From: Salvia splendens
Taxonomy: Eukaryota; Streptophyta; Magnoliopsida; Lamiales; Lamiaceae
DNA: 64,000 nt
Direction: 5' to 3'
Assembly: GCF_004379255.2 (NCBI RefSeq)
Contig: NC_056037.1
Coordinates: forward strand, 13,216,902 to 13,280,901
Part shown: positions 38,930 through 49,839 of the stretch, one piece after another
How positions within the stretch are numbered: the first letter of the stretch is position 1
Layout of the letters: every line of letters starts with the position of its first letter
The notes under the pieces: generated by a model
What the model saw: only the letters and a program-made list of their open reading frames with translations
What the model was told of the DNA's origin: nothing
Databases searched by the model: none
Program-made: the position numbers and the translations under genes

Positions 38930-41900
38930 ATGACGTGGTGTGTCAATTTATATTGGGGTGGAAAGATAATTCCCGGAGCAGTTATTTCGTATGATCCTCC
39001 TTTTGCTAAAGGATTCATTATGTTGGATGAAACAATTTCGTACGATGACCTTGTGGAAAAAATTTGTGAAAGGATGGGGATAAGCATATATGAAAACAAT
39101 ATTCAAATAATATGGAAACGTACTATATGCTTTGGATCCGGAGTCACGTTTATAGGTGTTCAACTAGAAGAAGTATGCATGCAACTAATGTTTAGTGAGA
39201 GTATGGTTATTGGAGGTGTAATTGAATTATATGTTGAGTATTCGGCAATTACTCAACATCATAGTCATCATGTCATAAGTTATGATGCTGGTACGTCAAC
39301 GAGAGCCCAAGAACCATATTTTGCTGCAACACAAGATTTTGATGTTGGTACGTCTACGAGAGCCGAAGAACCATATTTAGCTGCAACACAAGATTTTGAA
39401 GCTGGAGGCGTGCATTTAGGGGATCGTGACAATTGTGATGTGGTGGAGGACATAATAGGTCCTGATAAAGCCGACTTTCTTGATCCACAATCACCTTATA
39501 ATTCTGAAGATTCCGACACGGTTAGTACAGACTCAGATGGTGATCCGTCGGATGATGAACAATTTGTTGCTTCAAGACCATCCATTCCACTTGGAGAAAC
39601 AGCAGTTGGAGAAACATCAGTTGGTGGAAGGGCAGTTGGAGGAAGAGTAGTTCCACAGTTCCCACAGCCTGGAATCAACTACTTTCGCACCTTACCAGGT
39701 CCATATGATAGTTTTGATCCCAAAAACTTTGAGCGTGATGATCCCAGTGTGCATTATTGGAGTGAAAAGGATCCTACCAATGTCGGTTTGCATACTAAAT
39801 TTAGAACGAAGTTGGAATTGAAGGCAGCTGTGACTCATTGGCATTTGGAAAAAATCCGACAATATACAGTTGTTGAAAGTAAAGGAAAGAGATGGCATGC
39901 AGTTTGTAAGTGGCCACAGGGAAATCCGAAAGATAAGTCCTTACCGCCATGTTTGTGGGAGTGCCGAGCAACACTGAGGAAGCATGATGAACACTGGCAA
40001 ATTAGAGTGTTCAGCACTGCTCATACTTGCATGGGGGATCGTAACTATAATGGTCACGCTAATCTTTCGTCGGGTATGATAGCGTTGAGTGTTCGCCATC
40101 AGATAGAAAACGATCCTTGCTACAAGGTAAAAGCAATTGTGGCGGATATTGAAAATAGATTTCATGTCAAAGTTAGTTACAAGAAAGCATGGTATGCTCG
40201 GAGGACAGCGATTGAGCTTGTATACGGTGGATGGGAGTGGTCGTTCAAAGTTTTACCAGCTTATTTGAATGAAGTGCAAAGACAAAATCCTGGCACAATT
40301 GTGGAATGGATGCACGATGACATATTAAGCAATGGTATGAACAAGGTATTCAAGTACGTATTCTGGGCTTTTGGACCAGCTGTGGAGGCTTTTCAACTAT
40401 GCAAACCAGTTTTAACGGTTGATGGAACTCATCTACGTGGACGATGTCGAGGTAAAATTCTTATTGCCGTTGGATTTGATGCTAATAAGAAATGTTTGCC
40501 TGTTGCATATGCCATTGTTGATGAGGAAACCAAAGAAAGTTGGAATTGGTTTATGGAACGCATTAGACTTCATGTAGCAAAGCATGAAATATGTGTCATA
40601 TCTGATAGGCATGTGGGAATCATAGATGCAATGAATTCTCCCATATGGAAAGAAGAACCCAATGTGGGTCATCACAGATTTTGCTTGGTACATGTTAGAA
40701 AGAATGTTTTGCAGAATCACAAAGGTATCATGGTCAAAAGACTTGTTTGGAAAATTGGTATTGCTACCAAGAAGCGCAAGTTTAAGATCAGACGTCGTTT
40801 ACTTCGAAACGTCAACAACGAGGCTTTGCAGTACCTTGATGCCGTGGAGTTAGAAAAATGGAATCTGGCGTATGACAAACACAAAAGATGGGGTGAGGTT
40901 TCCACTAATATGGTGGAATCTTACAACAATGTGTTGAGAGGCGCAAGACAACTCCCAATTAAAGCTTGCATTGATATGATATTCTGGAGGACAATAGAAT
41001 GGTTCAATGACCGGTCAATTGCATCAACACAGTGTGCCACACCACTTACCCCGTGGGCGCATGAAAAGGTGTGCAAAAATGATGCAAAATGTCAATTGCA
41101 TAATGTGAGAGCACCCAACACAATTGCAGGGCATTATGTGGTTCGAACAAAGCGTCGAATTGGTGGAAAGGGCGCTAATAAGTGGAAGGTAAAGTACTTG
41201 GACTCGCACTGCAAATGTCAAAAGTGGCAGATGTGGAGACTTCCATGTTCACATGCAGCGGCAGTTGCGCGTTTTAGAAACGACAACATGCTGTCGCTTG
41301 TTGATCCCGTATACCGCACAAGTGTTTGGGTACACCAATATTCTACGGTGTTCAATCCACCCAGACACCAAGATTATTGGGCCGTGCCTGAATGGACTTT
41401 GCAATGTTCACGAGCTCAGTTAATGCCTAAAAGTCGCGGTCGATACCGTACTACTAGGATTCCTAATCAGATGGATGTCCGTGAAGCTGACCAGCCACGA
41501 GCCCGACGCCGATGTAAACATTGCCGTCAACCAGGTCACGACAGGCGCAACTGCCCGAATGCTCATTCAAGGATGGATACTCAGTTGGTAGATGATGCCG
41601 CTGACGATTTTTTGCATCCACCTCCACCAAGGATGGATAATCAGTTGATAGATGATGCCGCTGACGATTCTTTGCCTCCACCTCCACCAAGATATGCAGT
41701 TCGAGGTCGTCATTCTGTCAGTCACACTGATGATGTCGATCACGATTTTATGCCTCCACCTCCACCAAGATCTGCAGTTCGAGGTCCTCACTCTGTCAGC
41801 CACACTGGTGGTACAGGCGAACACATCGGTCTCAGTGATGTCCCACATTCTCCACCTCGGTCTTCTGTGCGAGACGAATATTTTGGGGTTGATTTAGAGA

Positions 41901-41989
41901 ATGTCGTTGTGCGAGAGACTCCTCCGTCTAGACTCTCAACCGCCAGAATCGGGAAGGGGATCCGTAGCTTTTTTACGCGGAAAAGGTGA
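38930..41989 (+). CDS. MuDR-type (MULE) transposase
   Basis: 1019 aa if started at ATG 38930 (MTWCVNLYWGGKIIPG), right after a likely splice acceptor. An upstream in-frame ATG at 38771 lies in AT-rich intron-like DNA. Domain order: an N-terminal MuDR plant domain; an acidic linker; a WRKY/GCM1-like zinc region (about residues 285-370); the MULE catalytic domain with LTVDGTHLRG (D498) and VISDRHVGI (D559), followed by HRFCLVHVRKN; a SWIM zinc finger CKCQKWQMWRLPCSHA (from 761); and a CCHC knuckle CKHCRQPGHDRRNC (from 862). Repeats of (DDAADDxLxPPPPR) follow. A C-terminal tail ends IGKGIRSFFTRKR and is shared with the PMD protein of the same element. The frame is uninterrupted, so the gene looks functional. 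Confidence 0.9.
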   Translation: MTWCVNLYWGGKIIPGAVISYDPPFAKGFIMLDETISYDDLVEKICERMGISIYENNIQIIWKRTICFGSGVTFIGVQLEEVCMQLMFSESMVIGGVIELYVEYSAITQHHSHHVISYDAGTSTRAQEPYFAATQDFDVGTSTRAEEPYLAATQDFEAGGVHLGDRDNCDVVEDIIGPDKADFLDPQSPYNSEDSDTVSTDSDGDPSDDEQFVASRPSIPLGETAVGETSVGGRAVGGRVVPQFPQPGINYFRTLPGPYDSFDPKNFERDDPSVHYWSEKDPTNVGLHTKFRTKLELKAAVTHWHLEKIRQYTVVESKGKRWHAVCKWPQGNPKDKSLPPCLWECRATLRKHDEHWQIRVFSTAHTCMGDRNYNGHANLSSGMIALSVRHQIENDPCYKVKAIVADIENRFHVKVSYKKAWYARRTAIELVYGGWEWSFKVLPAYLNEVQRQNPGTIVEWMHDDILSNGMNKVFKYVFWAFGPAVEAFQLCKPVLTVDGTHLRGRCRGKILIAVGFDANKKCLPVAYAIVDEETKESWNWFMERIRLHVAKHEICVISDRHVGIIDAMNSPIWKEEPNVGHHRFCLVHVRKNVLQNHKGIMVKRLVWKIGIATKKRKFKIRRRLLRNVNNEALQYLDAVELEKWNLAYDKHKRWGEVSTNMVESYNNVLRGARQLPIKACIDMIFWRTIEWFNDRSIASTQCATPLTPWAHEKVCKNDAKCQLHNVRAPNTIAGHYVVRTKRRIGGKGANKWKVKYLDSHCKCQKWQMWRLPCSHAAAVARFRNDNMLSLVDPVYRTSVWVHQYSTVFNPPRHQDYWAVPEWTLQCSRAQLMPKSRGRYRTTRIPNQMDVREADQPRARRRCKHCRQPGHDRRNCPNAHSRMDTQLVDDAADDFLHPPPPRMDNQLIDDAADDSLPPPPPRYAVRGRHSVSHTDDVDHDFMPPPPPRSAVRGPHSVSHTGGTGEHIGLSDVPHSPPRSSVRDEYFGVDLENVVVRETPPSRLSTARIGKGIRSFFTRKR

Positions 41990-42129
41990 GACAATTGAAC
42001 GTATGCATTGTGTAATATTGGATTTCTGTATTTAGCAAGATTTGGACTAATGTATAGGGTAATATTTGTATGTACTTATATATTGAATAATGATGAAATG
42101 ATTAAAAACTCTTAGCTGTGGGAGCGTTT

Positions 42130-42740
42130 TTTTATAGGACACGCCGATATGAGTGGCGTGTTTGAAGAGACGCCTACTTAATTGGCGTCTTTTCACTTTA
42201 AAACGCCAACGTGAAAGGCGTGTTATTACTGAAACACGCCAACGCGACTGGCGTGTTTGTTCAGAATGTCCGCTTTCGGCGTAGAAAAAACGAGCAACGA
42301 AAAAACTAACTTAAAAACGCCAATGCCGTTGGCGTTTTTAAATAACACGGCCCCCTGCTCGGCACCTCGGCCGCCTGCTCGGCACCTCGGCCCGCTGGCT
42401 CGGCACCTCGGCCCCCTGCTCGGCACCTCGGCCGCCTGGCTCGGCACCTCGGCCCGCTGGCTCGGCATCTCGGCCCCCTGCTCGGCACCTCGGCCCCCTG
42501 CTCGGCACCTCGGCCGCCTGGCTCGTTCCGTGCACACTCACTTAAAAACGCCAACGGGAATGGCGTTTTTAAATAACACGCCAACGGGAATGGCGTCTTA
42601 TTAAAAACGCCAACGGGAATGGCGTGTTTGTTCAGAATGTCCGCATTCGTCGTAGACAAAACGGGCAAAAATATAAACTAACTTAAAAACGCCAATATCA
42701 TTGGCGTTTTTCACAAAGACTTACATTCACAAAAACGCCA
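42130..42740. repeat. Central palindrome array and GC-rich minisatellite
   Basis: Nine more CGCCA-N7-TGGCG palindromes lie between the 3' ends of the two MULE genes. In the middle (42350-42527) is a minisatellite of about 21 bp with the core CTCGGCACCTCGGCC. A direct repeat of about 90 bp starting GTGTTTGTTCAGAATGTCCG flanks it (about 42251-42343 and 42626-42712). Long open frames across the minisatellite are artefacts of its GC content. Confidence 0.88.
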
Positions 42741-42897
42741 ATATCTCTTTATTTGCCTGTTTTCATTTTCATTTCTACTAGGAAATAATAATTCAGACAT
42801 CCAAATACTTAATCATAAAGACTTAAAATCAATGAGTTCAAATCAAATGAAAAAACATCAATATCAAATTACAGTAATATCAAGCATTCAAATTAGT

Positions 42898-45025
42898 TCA
42901 ATCGTCACGACGTTTCCGCATAAACAGACGCCGTATCCCCTTCCCAATAGTAGATGTAGATCTAGGGATCCTTGAGGGAGGAGTATCTTGAACAACAGCG
43001 TTCTCAAGATCCTCCTGCACAGACGACCGCGGTGGAGAAGCGGGGACATCACTGAGGCCAATATCTTCTCCGGTACCACCGGTATGGCTAATAGAATGAC
43101 GGCCTCGAAGTGCAGAGCTCGGTGGAGGTGGGTCCTCAAAATCGTCATCGGAGTCGTGTACGAACTGAGATGACGACTCTCCGCGGACGGTTTTCTGCTT
43201 GGTTCGTCGTTTTGCCTTTTGCCTTATGGGTACGTCCACGTCCATTGCAGAGCGCTGCGAAGGAGGGTAGTCCATCAGCTGAGGCTCCCCGGATATCTGC
43301 AGTCCTTCTTCAACCATCCTCGAAATGGTTTCCATATCCGGACAGAAATGTCCTGTCGCAGCTCGACCACTTAGATAGTGACGTATTTTGTGAAGCGTCT
43401 CCACCTACAATTTTTCAAAGTTAAGTACATATCATAATATGAATTTGAATAAGTAATCAGGGTTTAGTTAAGTATGAATAATGTACCGTAAAGTTATGAG
43501 AAGATGCGGTTTCGTGGAATCCCTCTTCAGCATGCACGCCGGGTTTGGTTAAATACACCACAGTGATCTGGCGAAACCAATTCATATATTCTTCCGTTGC
43601 AACAGGCTCAGTACTGTCCTCCAGATCAGTCCATATCGTAAAGTGTCTGTTGTCCCACTCCTGTATATAATTGGCGTGTCATTGAACCCAATTCCGACCA
43701 GCTTTTCCACGGCGATCCTGTTTCAAAAAATCAGAACCGTGGAACCGGGGGAGATCCGGGATATACGGTTGGACAATCCCGAATTGGCGCAACACTCGGT
43801 GTGGCAGGTGTGGCTCAGCCAGATTCCAACAAATAAGCGTTGTGATCGACATCCATATAGGACGACCGGCATCACAACTTTCCGGCAACTCCCGGTGGAG
43901 ATAAGGCCTCCAAATAAACTACATGTGATACAAATTTTTCAAAATAATTTCCATAAAAACAAAAAACAAAAAACCAAAAACATTTTATAAATATATGAAG
44001 TACCTGATTAGGATGCATCATGGAGAACTGATCTCGGAAATTTTCAACACAATGTCCGGGTGCTTTTACATATGACGCCGGGCCATTCCATCTAAAAAAT
44101 TTAAATTATGAGCGAAGAACACGAAAATTGATGAACATTAAGTTTAAAAACGCAATTAATGAACAACTTACGCGCTTGCACATGGTAGATAGTCTGTATG
44201 CACGGGATCTAGCATCCTCGGTCTAATATTTGGGATTCTCTCCCAAGCCCAAAGTTGTAATAGAGTTAAGGCTCCCCCTACATCCGTCCTCTGACCAACG
44301 GCCGCTTCACACAAATTGTGGTACAAGCAAGCAAGCGTCGCCCCACCCCAGCTATATGTAGAACACCGTTCTATATCCATGAAAAAGTGTAGGTAGAAGA
44401 ACGGAATTTTATTTCCGGTGGCGTTGGGGATCATCAGACCACCAAGTAATAGCAGACAATAGATACGAGCCCGCTGAGCATATATGTAGTGTTCGTGGTC
44501 ATTAGACAGCTCAATCCTCAATTGGCGCGATAAGCTCGTCTGCTTAAAAGCCATTTCCTTCAACTCGGATGCTTCCGGTATGAATCCTAGAAAATCCATA
44601 CACCTGTCCGTCCAATATCCCGCGTCCGTCGGGGGGATGTAAGTTGTCAGAGCCTCTCCATCAACTTTCAGGCCCCATAAGACCTCCACGTCTTCCAGTG
44701 TCACAGTCGCTTCACCGACTGGAAAGTGAAACGTGTGAGTCTCTGGCCTCCAACGTTCAATCAGAGCTGTGATAAGATGGTGGTCAATTTCTTTTGGTTT
44801 ACCACACCTTAACATACCCCCAAACCCCATCTGGTCCACTATTGTCAAGACATGTTGCTGGATGGGAACATCCCAAATTTTTCCTTCAAATCGTCGGCAG
44901 CGTACATCTTCGGATGGAACTCCTGCCCATATGTTGTTAGAGACGTGTTGTCTCTGAAAATATAATACAGATGGATCCGCAGGACCACATGCAAGCCGAC
45001 GACGAGAGGTTGAAGATGATGCCAT
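42898..45025 (-). pseudogene. Plant mobile domain (PMD) protein of the MULE
   Basis: Four exons join in frame: 45025-44172, 44091-44004, 43918-43487, 43404-42898, 626 codons in all. Exon 1 encodes the PMD ('aminotransferase-like, plant mobile domain'; GFGGMLRCGKPKEIDHHLIT, WRPETHTFHFPVGEATVTLE, DVEVLWGLKVDGEAL, GGATLACLYHNLCEA). Exons 2-3 continue it, with FIWRPYLHRELP. Exon 4 is a hydrophilic tail with KRRTKQK and the end TIGKGIRRLFMRKRRDD. One in-frame TGA at 43679-43681 (WVQ-stop-HANYIQEW, probably from CGA) breaks exon 3; all splice joints are otherwise good. PMD proteins occur in plant silencing factors (MAIN, MAIL1) and in transposons. Here the protein may assist transposition or counter silencing, which is inference. 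Confidence 0.8.
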
Positions 45026-45032
45026 AATTTAC

Positions 45033-45560
45033 CTACATAATTCAAATTCAACAATAACCAACCATAACATTTAATCCAATTTCATAAACCAAATTCAACA
45101 ATAACCAACCATAAACCATTTCAATAATTAGATACAATTTAATCCAATATCACAAAATTGAACACCAACATCAAATAAGCAAGTTACACAACATTGCACA
45201 TTCAAAATCATAAACCAATTCACCAACACAAAATTAACAATTTCAATTAACAATTCGCCCAACCTACCAATTTCAATTTTGCCTAACCTAAACAAATTTA
45301 ACAATCTAAACTAATCAACCAAAACCCACATAAATCAAAACAATTTGCCCAATTTTTTAGCTATAAAAACCCTAGGGTTTAGGCTTATAATCAAATTTAT
45401 ACACAAATTAACTTAAACCCAACACAATCCAACATAATAATCAACAATAATATCATTCAACCAATCCAAAATGCATAATATTTCTACTCAATTCACAACC
45501 CATTACAAACCCTAGCTATCCACCAATTACTATAATTATGTAAAAGGTAAGCATACTAAC
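45033..45560 (-). other. 5' UTR intron of the PMD gene
   Basis: AT-rich, CAA-rich sequence between the donor GTTAGTATGC at 45560 and the acceptor TATGTAG at 45033. The leader exon would lie at about 45561-45710. Predicted only from splice motifs and from its similarity to the transposase gene's leader. Confidence 0.45.
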
Positions 45561-45718
45561 CGAATAAAATAGATGAATTTGGGGGAGAATAGCACCGATT
45601 GATGAATGTAGGCCGAAATCACGGAGAGAAGGCGCGCAGCTGGAGAAATCGCGAAGGCTGTGTGTTGTGAGGTTTTCGCGATTTGGGGGAGGAACGCCTG
45701 GTATATCAGTCTGATTAA

Positions 45719-46020
45719 ACACGCCACTCAGAATGGCGTTTTTCATGATTAAGTAAATACGCCACTCCGGTTGGCGTCTTTTACAAAACGTCAATATGTT
45801 CGGCGTTTCAACAAAGAAACCACGCCATTTACAAATGCGTTTTTTTATTTATACACGCCAACCAAGTTGGCGTGTTTAATCGTAATTACAATCCGAGAGC
45901 ATACACCCAAAATACGGCACAAGTATAAAACGCCATCATCGTTGGCGTTTTTACCTTAAAACACGCCAATGACGTTGGCGTATTTACTAATAAAAACGCC
46001 AATGTGGTTGGCGTTTTTCC
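45719..46020. repeat. Right array of palindromes (8 copies)
   Basis: Eight CGCCA-N7-TGGCG-type palindromes, two of them degenerate (for example ACGTCAATATGTTCGGCGT). The last copies are part of the right TIR and correspond to the first two in the left array. Confidence 0.82.
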
Positions 46021-46107
46021 CATTTGTGGAATAGATAACAAAATGGGTACATTTACGTAATCTTTAGTGTAAACTCCCCCACAAACCCGATTTTCCCTAG
46101 ATTTTTA

Positions 46108-46269
46108 GGGATTTGTAGACAAAGTTACAGAAACACCCTCAAAAGGAATTTATGCCAAAGCTATGGAAGTGTCCCTTTATTCTTCGCCAAACCTCCTACG
46201 TATAAGAATTGCAATCTCAAAAGTGATTTACCGCCCCCACGCACACAGTAAGAGCATAATCGATCAGTA
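46108..46269 (+). promoter_or_regulatory. DENR-side half of the split bidirectional promoter
   Basis: 162 bp between the MULE target duplication and the DENR start codon. No clear TATA box is visible, as is usual for housekeeping bidirectional promoters. Confidence 0.6.
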
Positions 46270-49200
46270 ATGGCGGAGAAGCCACAACCAGTTCAGGTTC
46301 TCTACTGCGGCGTATGCGGGTTGCCCGCTGAGTTCTGCGAATTCGGACCCGATTTCGAGAAATGCAAGCCCTGGTTGATCCAGAACGCGCCCCAACTCTA
46401 TCCGGATCTCGTCAAAGGTTCTCCGCCCTTATTCTATTTCGTATTTAGTAATCCTAGTTTTTGGGATGTGCTTCTTCAAATCTCGCGGCTTTATTATTCC
46501 TTTTTCTTCTGTTAATTTTTCTTCTGTTAATTTTTCTTCTTCCAATTTTTAGATGCTGGTGCGAAGGACGGATTATCTGATCAGCTTCAGTCGACTTCTA
46601 TTTCCGATGGTATAATATACTTATCTGTACTTGTGCGTTTTATCATTTTCCTGCAAATTAGGCTGTATTTGCTGTCTTTTTTTGGGATGCCCCCTTTCTA
46701 TGTAGTCCGGTTCTTTGAAGCCGTGACACTGTTTCTATGTAGAGCTGATTCCCTTGGTTCATGGAGGCTGATGCGATATGCACTTTTATGAATTTGGTTT
46801 TGCATGAGTTGATTAATACTTGAATCTTAGGGTTAGTTTATATGCTTTATATAGTATAATTGAGTGCATTCAGATAGTATGAATTATTTTTTTCATGAAA
46901 CAGAACACCACATTATTTGAACTTCTTGTACCTCTCTTTCTCTGCTCTAATGGTTAAGTTTTTGTTTGCATTGGGGATCATACTGTTGTGTCCTGAATGC
47001 TTAGCTGCATTCATGAACAAATGATATGACTAAGATCTCATTTCTGCTTTTACTTTATAGATAAAAATTAAATTATGCACGATATTGTATGTTAAATTGC
47101 TTGCCTCGGTTGCAGCAGGTTCTTCAAAACCCAAGGAAGAAGTCAAACGTCTCCCTGGTGGGAAGATTAAAAAGAAGGTATTTCTTTTAGTAATATTCAT
47201 TCTTCTCAGACCTTGAAAAATGTCATTGGTTTGCGAAAGCCAGCTCCTTTTGAAATCAATACAATTATTAAAGAATCTTTTTCCACTTCTGAAAGCTAGA
47301 ACTAACGACCTTGAAAAATGTCATTGGATTGGAACTCGCATCAATATAACAGGTTCATATATGGTCCATTGAAAATAGCATCTTACGTATCCATGGAACA
47401 ATGATTGCAAGCCTGTTGGTGGATGCTTAAGATTTTGCATTTTGTATCTAGTGAATGCTAGTGCTAGTTACGATAAAAATACTGGTTAAAATTGTAAACT
47501 TTGTTTTCCTCGGTTTCTTATACTACATATTTTGACTAATGAATGTGTTTCATTACCATAAAGTTGTTTCTAGTAGCTTACTTGTATTGTGTTGGTAAAT
47601 TAGGATTTAGAGCATCATGTGGCCACTGAATGAGTGAAATAACTGATTTGTTTTTCACAGGAGAAACAAGAAGTTATTATTGAAAAGATGACCCGTAACA
47701 AGCGGAAATGTATAACTACAGTAAAAGGCCTAGAGCTTTTTGGTAAGAACATGTTCCTTGTATTTATATGTTTCACGCTATCATGCTTCTATCATATCCC
47801 TCTCATCTTTTTGAATTTTTACTCACTTCTGTGATGCCACTTTTCAGGTGTTAAACTAAATGATGCATCAAAGAAGCTTGGCAAAAAATTTGCTACTGGA
47901 GCTTCTGTAGTTAAGGTTGTTTTTTTTTCGGAATTAAAATCCTTACACTGAGCAACTGTGAAATAATTTGCTCCATTTCATTCCGTATTTCCCACCAGGG
48001 CCCTACTGAAAAGGAGCAAATTGACGTTCAAGGAGATATAGCCTACGACATAGTGGAGTTCATAACAGACACCTGGCCAGATGTAATCTCATTTCTTCTT
48101 GATCATAATATTGTGTGCTCTAAGATTTATCTTTTAATAGTTTTGTCTGCCTTGTGTTGCATATCTAGGATACATAATCAATGGTTTGAAAAATATGGCT
48201 TTGTCTTATGTTTGTCAACTTCAGCCAAAGTTGCTAAAACCGTAGAATGTCACATATGTCACTTGAGGTATATGAATTTTATAAGAGCTTTATCAGTATA
48301 CGAACCGACAGATAGGTTCACTATAGGTTCAGAACCTGAAGGATTATTCTATCATTTTAGGACTCAAAAGATCTAAACTTGTCAATTTGAAGCTTATCTT
48401 TTAATGGTATATTAAGAGACTCTGAATTTAATTTCGCACTCAAAGTTCTAAAATTATCAATTGAAGTTTTCAAAGATCATCCGACGGAAATGTAGACACA
48501 ACATATTTTTATCAAGTAAATTAAAAAAAACTACTCAAAATATACAATTATTTTGTTTAAATAAATAAAATAATCTCAAAGCACAATCTAAATCCATTAC
48601 CTGTGTCCACTGTTTTTTATGCTATACTGTGTCCACTGTTTTTTATGCTATACTGTGTCCACTGTTTTTTGTGTTATGAATCTAAGTTGAATTCTGAGTG
48701 GAAAGATATTTCTAATTGATGTGAATTGGTTGACATGTCCTCCTGGAGTTGTATGCTTGTTGTGCGGCATATGTTCTGCTATTATTTACTTCATTGTTTG
48801 CTTGAACCTTGGCGGTTGGTTTCAGATTGCTAAACCTTCCTCCTAGGGGAGTGGTGGCACTTGTTGCTTTGATACTGATTATGTTGATAATATAATCTTT
48901 CTTTAAATTGGTCATGGTGATTGTATATAGGCCTGCTAATCGGTTCTCCGGTTCTCGGGTACCCGGAATCGGAACCGGAACCGACCGGGTAATTGAGGAA
49001 CTGGGAACCGGTTTTCCGGTACCGGTTCTAATGTTCTCAAAAATTCCAGTTCCGGTTCTACCCGGAACCGAATAATAAATCAATTTTAGATTTTCAATTT
49101 TAAATTTTATAAGATACTATTAATTAGTATCCAATTATCTTATAGGGGCTGTGTGTGTCTGTATTGAGGCTGTGTGTGTGCATGGGGCTGTGTGTGTGCG

Positions 49201-49839
49201 TGTAACGTCTGTGTGTGTGTTTAAGATGCTGTGTGTGTGTGGTGCATGTGTTTAGGTGTATACTTGTTAGTATTTTGTTGTGTGTTGATTTTGATTTTTA
49301 GGTGTTATACTTTTTAGGTATTTATTGAATTATTGTTTTTAGATATTGGAAGATGAATATTGTTATCTTGTTGATTTGTATTTTTGTGTGTTTCTTTGAA
49401 TTTTTCGGTATAAATTGCTATATTTGTAGATGTTGAATTAAAAACTACAAATCGGATCCGGTTGGTAACCGGAATTGGCCGGGTAAGAACCAATCGGTCG
49501 GTTTCGATTCCGGAATTCATGAAAATTTGTAACCGGGTACCCGGTCAAATCGGACTGGATAGAACCGGAACAGGCCGGTTAAGCAGGCCTAATTGTATAG
49601 TTGGTTATTAACAAAGATCATTGGTCCTTATGAGTAGCAGCAAGGATGATTGCTATATATGATCCCACATCCCTTATTTTTCAATTTAAAAACGAGTCAC
49701 ATGAACAAGGCCACTTCCTAATTTTTGGTGGTGCATATCTTGAAATTTAAAATGCCTCTTCCTAACTTTTGGGGAATTTTAGGTCCCAGAGACTGCAATT
49801 TTCTTTATTGAGGATGGGAAAAAGGTTCCTGCTGCGTAG
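46270..49839 (+). CDS. DENR: Density-regulated protein homologue (DENR/Tma22)
   Basis: Seven exons: 46270-46417, 46553-46609, 47116-47177, 47661-47742, 47848-47915, 47999-48082, 49783-49839. They give 185 aa. The N-terminus has a Cys-rich element (YCGVCGLPAEFCEF, then EKCKPW). The C-terminal half is the SUI1/eIF1-like domain (NKRKCITTVKGLELFGVKL, KKLGKKFATGASVVKG, GDIAYDIVEFITDTWPD, IFFIEDGKKVPAA). With MCT-1, DENR acts on the 40S ribosome in re-initiation and recycling; in plants it promotes re-initiation after short upstream ORFs. Exon 3 starts at TTGCAGCAG, a tandem acceptor that could yield proteins differing by one residue. The last intron (48083-49782) is long and contains a hAT MITE. 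The gene is divergent from the C3H64-like gene, with a MULE between them. Confidence 0.93.
48601..48678. repeat. 26-bp tandem repeat, three copies
   Basis: Three consecutive 26-bp units starting CTGTGTCCACTGTTTTTTAT in the last DENR intron. The first two are identical and the third has a few changes. Confidence 0.93.
48928..49591. mobile_element. hAT MITE in the last DENR intron
   Basis: The terminal repeat TAGGCCTGCTAATCGG is matched by the complement of CCGGTTAAGCAGGCCTA on the right. A perfect 8-bp duplication ATTGTATA flanks it (48920-48927, 49592-49599). Both ends carry arrays of CCGGAACCGG-type motifs, and the centre has GT-rich runs (49148-49245). No transposase is present. Confidence 0.93.

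Larger units (their letters stand above)
38090..46097. mobile_element. Autonomous-type MULE with transposase and PMD genes
   Basis: Terminal inverted repeats of about 135 bp begin GGGAAAATCGGGTTT on both ends and differ at only a few bases. A 10-bp duplication TAGATTTTTA flanks the element (38080-38089, 46098-46107). It contains two convergent genes: a MuDR-type transposase (plus) and a plant mobile domain protein (minus). Between and beside them lie arrays of short palindromes and a GC-rich minisatellite. This is the two-gene layout of MuDR, with a PMD gene in place of mudrB. Confidence 0.93.

Noticed and set aside
42226..42668. Several overlapping Arg/Pro/Ala-rich frames on both strands
   Set aside because: They translate the GC-rich minisatellite and palindromes of the MULE. 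Frames stay open only because of base composition.
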